Assembly: GCA_040881945.1 (NCBI GenBank)
Contig: JBBECF010000058.1
Coordinates: forward strand, 1-6,335
Source of the DNA: JBBECF01 sp040881945
GTDB lineage: Bacteria; Pseudomonadota; Alphaproteobacteria; Dongiales; Dongiaceae
DNA: 6,335 nt
Direction: 5' to 3'
Part shown: piece by piece, positions 3,794 to 6,335 of the stretch
Numbering within the stretch: the stretch's first letter is position 1
Layout of the letters: each line of letters starts with the position of its first letter
The notes under the pieces: generated by a model
The model's input: only the letters and a program-made list of their open reading frames with translations
Told to the model about the DNA's origin: nothing
Database searches by the model: none
Made by a program: the position numbers and the translations under genes

Positions 3794-4772
3794 AACCCCA
3801 CAGCGCCGGGGCCGGCGGTTGCACCAGGCTGTCCTCGTAGCGGAGACCGGGGTCGCGGTCGCGGGCGAGCAGCAGCGGGCCGTCGAGATCGACCCAGCGC
3901 GCCTCTTGCGCGACGAGCAGCGCCGGCGCCATGGCCAGGGACGTCGCGACCATGCAGCCGACCATCGCCGCGAAGCCCCGCGCCTCCGCGTCGGCCGCCA
4001 AGCGCAGCGCCTCGGTCAGGCCGCCGGTCTTGTCGAGCTTGATGTTGACGGCGTCGTACTTGCCGACGAGAAGCGGCAGGTCGGCGGCGACGTGGCAGGA
4101 CTCGTCGGCGCAGACCGGCACCGGCCGCGCGATATCGGCCAGCGCGTCGTCGGCGCCGGCCGGCAATGGCTGCTCGATCAGCTCGACGCCGAGCTCGCGG
4201 AGCCGGGGCGACAGCTCGGCGAACAGCGCCGGCGTCCACGCCTCGTTGGCGTCGACGATGAGCCGCGAGCGCGGCGCGTTTTCGCGCACCGCGCGCACGC
4301 GCTCCAGATCGCCCGGCCCGGCGAGCTTCAGCTTGAGCAGCGGCCGATGCGCCTGCACCCGCGCCGCCGCCGCCATGGCCTCGACGCCATCGAGGCCGAG
4401 CGTATAGGCGGTGGTCACGGCGTGCAGCGGCGCCAGGCCGGCGCGCTGCCAAGCCGGCACGCCCGACCGCTTCGCCTCGAGGTCCCACAGCGCGCAATCG
4501 ATGGCGTTGCGCGCGGCCCCCGCCGGCAAGGCTGCCTGTAGGTCGGCGCGCTCCAGGCCGCGTTCGAGCTCGCCGCGCAGCGCCTCGATCCGCTCGACGA
4601 CTCCCGGCACCGTCTCGCCGTAGCGGCCGTAGGGCATGCATTCGCCGTGCCCGACCGCGGCGCCCTCGGCGAGCTCGACGACGACCACGTCGGCCGCCGT
4701 GCGGCTGCCGCGCGAGATCGCGAAGCGGCCGGCCAGCGGCCAGGTCTCGGCGACAATGCGGAGTTGGCGCAC
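3792..4772 (-). CDS. dgcA: N-acetyl-D-glutamate racemase / dipeptide epimerase DgcA
   Basis: A 326-residue enolase-superfamily enzyme of the muconate-lactonising/dipeptide-epimerase branch. An N-terminal capping domain (about 1-110, with ISRGSRTAADVVVVEL and GHGECMPYGRYGE) precedes a TIM-barrel. The barrel has the KxK pair K147/K149 in LLKLKLAG, metal ligands D174 (VDANEAW), E200 (ELIEQPLP) and D223 (ADESC), the opposing catalytic base K245 (NIKLDKTGG), and GCMVATSLAMAPA near 272-284. The family inverts the alpha carbon of acidic amino-acid derivatives; together with DgcN it converts N-acetyl-D-glutamate to N-acetyl-L-glutamate. L-Ala-D/L-Glu epimerisation is the alternative activity. The GTG start at 4772 is three bases beyond the dgcN stop, giving a tight operon; the predicted N-terminus (RQLRIVAETWPLAG) fits the family. 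The protein ends in the usual PPAPALWG, and its TAG stop lies in the edge of the palindromic element. Confidence 0.9.
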   Translation of the reverse strand: MRQLRIVAETWPLAGRFAISRGSRTAADVVVVELAEGAAVGHGECMPYGRYGETVPGVVERIEALRGELERGLERADLQAALPAGAARNAIDCALWDLEAKRSGVPAWQRAGLAPLHAVTTAYTLGLDGVEAMAAAARVQAHRPLLKLKLAGPGDLERVRAVRENAPRSRLIVDANEAWTPALFAELSPRLRELGVELIEQPLPAGADDALADIARPVPVCADESCHVAADLPLLVGKYDAVNIKLDKTGGLTEALRLAADAEARGFAAMVGCMVATSLAMAPALLVAQEARWVDLDGPLLLARDRDPGLRYEDSLVQPPAPALWG

Positions 4773-4775
4773 CGC

Positions 4776-5774
4776 CTAGACCAGCACGTCGACGAGCGGC
4801 GCCACGCCGGTGCGCACCGGATCGACGGTCGGCAGGCCGAGCCGGTCGGCGGTCGCCTTGAGCGCCCGGTCGGCCGCGCCCGCGTCCAGGGCGGCGGTAT
4901 TGAGACTAACGCCGACGCAGCGCACCGCCGGGTTGGTCAGCCGCGCCGCGGCGATGTTGGCGTCGATGCACGCTTGCAGATCGGGCAGCGGGAATCCCGG
5001 CAGGCCGCGCATATGCGCACGCGTCGGCTCGTGGCACATCACCAGGGCGTCCGGCTGCGCCCCGTGCAGCAATCCCAAGCTGACGCCGGCGAATGAGGCA
5101 TGGAACAGCGAGCCCTGCCCTTCGATCAGGTCCCAGTGGCCGGGATCGGCGGCGGGCGCCAGCCACTCGACCGACCCGGAGATGAAGTCGGCGACGACCG
5201 CGTCCACCGAGACGCCGGCCCCGGCGATCAGGATGCCGGTCTGGCCGGTGGCGCGGAAGTCGGCGTCGCGGCCGCGCCGGCGCATCTCCGCCTCGACGGC
5301 GAGCGCGGTGTACATCTTGCCGCAGGAGCAGTCGGTGCCGACGGTGAGCAGGCGCTTGCCGGGGCGCTTGACGCCGGTCGCGACCGCGAAGTCGCGCGGC
5401 GGATGGCGCACGTCGAACAGGCGCCGGCCGTGCGCCGCCGCCGCGTTCTTGAGCGCCGGCACGTCGCCGAGCCGCCGGTGCAGCCCGCTCGCCAGGTCCA
5501 TGCCGAGGGCCAACGCCCGCGCCAAGGGCGGCACCCAGTCGTCGTTGAGGAAGCCGCCGCGGTTGGCGACGCCGACGATGACGGTCCGGATGCCCGCCGC
5601 CGCCGCCGCCTCGACCGTCATGTCCGGCAGCTTCAGGTCCGCCTTGCAGCCGTCGAGCCGCAATTGCCCGCGGCACCAGTCGGGGCGCCAGTGGACGACG
5701 CCCTGCGCCGTCTTGGCGGCGAGCTGGTCGGGGGCGTCGCCCAGGAACATGAGGTAGGGGTGTTCGATCCGCAT
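4776..5774 (-). CDS. dgcN: DUF1611-family N-acetyltransferase DgcN
   Basis: A 332-residue cytoplasmic protein of the DUF1611 family. An N-terminal Rossmann-like part (about 1-135, with YLMFLGD, CKADLKLPDMT and VIVGVANRGGFLND) precedes a P-loop NTPase-like domain. That domain has a Walker A-type loop, TVGTDCSCGKMYTAL (144-158), then FRATGQTGILIAG (173-185), VVADFISGSVEWL (193-205) and LIEGQGSLFHAS (216-227). DgcN is reported to N-acetylate D-glutamate, feeding N-acetyl-D-glutamate to the racemase DgcA; adjacency to dgcA supports that role here. Reading frame continues open upstream to 6068, but family similarity begins at MRIEHPYLMFLGD, so the ATG at 5774 is chosen; the ribosome-binding site is weak. 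Members are also annotated as NAD-dependent epimerase/dehydratase-like proteins, a less precise name. Confidence 0.88.
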   Translation of the reverse strand: MRIEHPYLMFLGDAPDQLAAKTAQGVVHWRPDWCRGQLRLDGCKADLKLPDMTVEAAAAAGIRTVIVGVANRGGFLNDDWVPPLARALALGMDLASGLHRRLGDVPALKNAAAAHGRRLFDVRHPPRDFAVATGVKRPGKRLLTVGTDCSCGKMYTALAVEAEMRRRGRDADFRATGQTGILIAGAGVSVDAVVADFISGSVEWLAPAADPGHWDLIEGQGSLFHASFAGVSLGLLHGAQPDALVMCHEPTRAHMRGLPGFPLPDLQACIDANIAAARLTNPAVRCVGVSLNTAALDAGAADRALKATADRLGLPTVDPVRTGVAPLVDVLV

Positions 5775-5803
5775 GGCCGATGCCGCCGCCGGGTCCGGCG
5801 CGC

Positions 5804-5832
5804 ATCCTAGCCAATGCGCGGCGTCTTGTCGG
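5804..5832 (-). promoter_or_regulatory. Possible sigma-70 promoter for dgcN-dgcA
   Basis: On the minus strand CCGACA (5827-5832) and TAGGAT (5804-5809) stand 17 bases apart, each matching four of six consensus bases. Initiation would leave a leader of about 23 bases before the dgcN ATG. Spacing and location fit, but box quality is moderate. Confidence 0.3.
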
Positions 5833-5853
5833 CGGGGAAAATCGGCGGTTCGC

Positions 5854-5883
5854 TTGCCGCCCGCGCGCGGCGGACGGTATAGT
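5854..5883 (+). promoter_or_regulatory. Possible sigma-70 promoter for the yajQ-family gene
   Basis: TTGCCG (5854-5859) and TATAGT (5878-5883) are separated by 18 bases on the plus strand. TATAGT differs by one base from consensus in very GC-rich surroundings. The distance to the ATG at 5926 is about 40 bases, ample for the AGGGGA ribosome-binding site at 5913-5918. The dgcN promoter candidate lies about 25 bases away in the opposite direction. Confidence 0.4.
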
Positions 5884-5925
5884 CCCGGTTCCGCCGGTGG
5901 GCCGAACCACCCAGGGGATGAACCG

Positions 5926-6335
5926 ATGCCCTCCTTCGACGTCGTCTCCAAGACCGACCTCGCCGAGGTCGATAACGCCCTCAATGGCATCCGCCGCGAG
6001 ATCGCGCAGCGCTTCGATTTCAAGGGCAGCAAATGCACGATCGAGCGCGCCGACAACGCGCTCACCATCCTCGCCGACGACGAGATGAAGCTGAAGCAGA
6101 TGCACGAGCTGCTGAAGGTCTACATGACCCGGCGCAAGCTCGATGCCGGAGCGCTCGAGTTCAAGCCGCCGGAGAAGGCGACCGGCAACGCCCGGCGCCA
6201 GGCGGTGATCGTTAAGCAGGGCCTCGACGCGCCGCTGGCCAAGCGCATCGTCAAAGAGATCAAGGACGGCAAGCTGAAGGTGCAGGCGGCGATCCAGGGC
6301 GACGAGCTGCGCATCACCGGCAAGAAGCGCGACGA
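5926..6335 (+). CDS. yajQ: YajQ family cyclic-di-GMP/nucleotide-binding protein, 3' end missing
   Basis: 136 codons are visible before the window ends; the family is about 160 residues, so roughly 25 are missing. It opens with the near-invariant MPSFDVVSKTDLAEVDNALN, then IAQRFDFKGSKCTIE (about 26-40), LTILADDEMKLKQMHELLKVYMTRRKLD (about 46-73) and the second-half motif ARRQAVIVKQGLDAPLAKRIVKEIKD (about 88-113), followed by KVQAAIQGDELRITGKKRD. The fold is two ferredoxin-like lobes. YajQ proteins bind nucleotides and tRNA in vitro, and the Xanthomonas member is a cyclic-di-GMP effector working with a LysR-type regulator. The start is firm: AGGGGA sits seven bases before the ATG, and an ATG at 5918 is out of frame. 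It is divergent from dgcN with a 151-base gap holding both promoter candidates. Family assignment is certain; function in this organism is not. Confidence 0.95.
   Translation, partial: MPSFDVVSKTDLAEVDNALNGIRREIAQRFDFKGSKCTIERADNALTILADDEMKLKQMHELLKVYMTRRKLDAGALEFKPPEKATGNARRQAVIVKQGLDAPLAKRIVKEIKDGKLKVQAAIQGDELRITGKKRD

Noticed and set aside
5775..6068. Upstream extension of dgcN to 6068 on the minus strand
   Set aside because: The extra codons lie antisense to the yajQ-family gene and its leader, and family similarity begins at the ATG at 5774.
4906..6105. 399-codon minus-strand frame overlapping dgcN
   Set aside because: This is an Arg/Pro/Gly-rich shadow of dgcN in another frame with no domain features.

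Overview
The window is GC-rich DNA from what looks like an alphaproteobacterium, probably of the Rhodospirillales type. The lineage call rests on a CpdR-type single-domain response regulator (a cell-cycle protein of alphaproteobacteria) beside a tRNA-Val(GAC) gene, on a short palindromic repeat of a kind common in alphaproteobacterial genomes, and on strong G/C bias at third codon positions. No replication, phage, transposase or CRISPR genes are visible.

Left part (1-1094). Two inverted copies of a short palindromic repeat (the first cut by the window edge) precede a HigA-type antitoxin gene (181-516, +) that has no recognisable HigB toxin beside it. A tRNA-Val(GAC) gene lies at 568-642 on the minus strand, followed upstream by cpdR (714-1094, minus). 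Both read leftwards and could share transcripts.

Middle (1095-3035). Divergent from cpdR is a two-gene unit: an N-formylglutamate amidohydrolase family protein and a phosphinothricin/methionine-sulfoximine type GNAT acetyltransferase, overlapping as ATGA. Both act on glutamate-like compounds. The 340-base gap that follows is not empty. It carries an array of hairpins ending in a canonical intrinsic terminator that works only for leftward transcription, which suggests an unannotated minus-strand small RNA. Next come an AT-rich patch and a very good match to a sigma-54 (-24/-12) promoter.

Right part (3036-6335). The sigma-54-like promoter points into a secreted SLT-type lytic transglycosylase (3036-3665, +). 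A 118-bp nearly perfect palindrome made of two hairpin-bearing arms fills the gap to the convergent operon on the minus strand, and its terminal repeat supplies the stop codon of the last gene there. That operon is dgcN-dgcA: a DUF1611-family N-acetyltransferase and an enolase-superfamily racemase/dipeptide epimerase, which together form a D-glutamate catabolic route through N-acetyl-D-glutamate. Divergent from dgcN, and running off the right edge, is a YajQ-family nucleotide-binding protein.

The protein-coding genes all belong to known families. The least explained signals are non-coding: the candidate small RNA, the sigma-54 promoter on a cell-wall lytic enzyme, the palindromic element, and the toxin-less HigA next to repeats and a tRNA.
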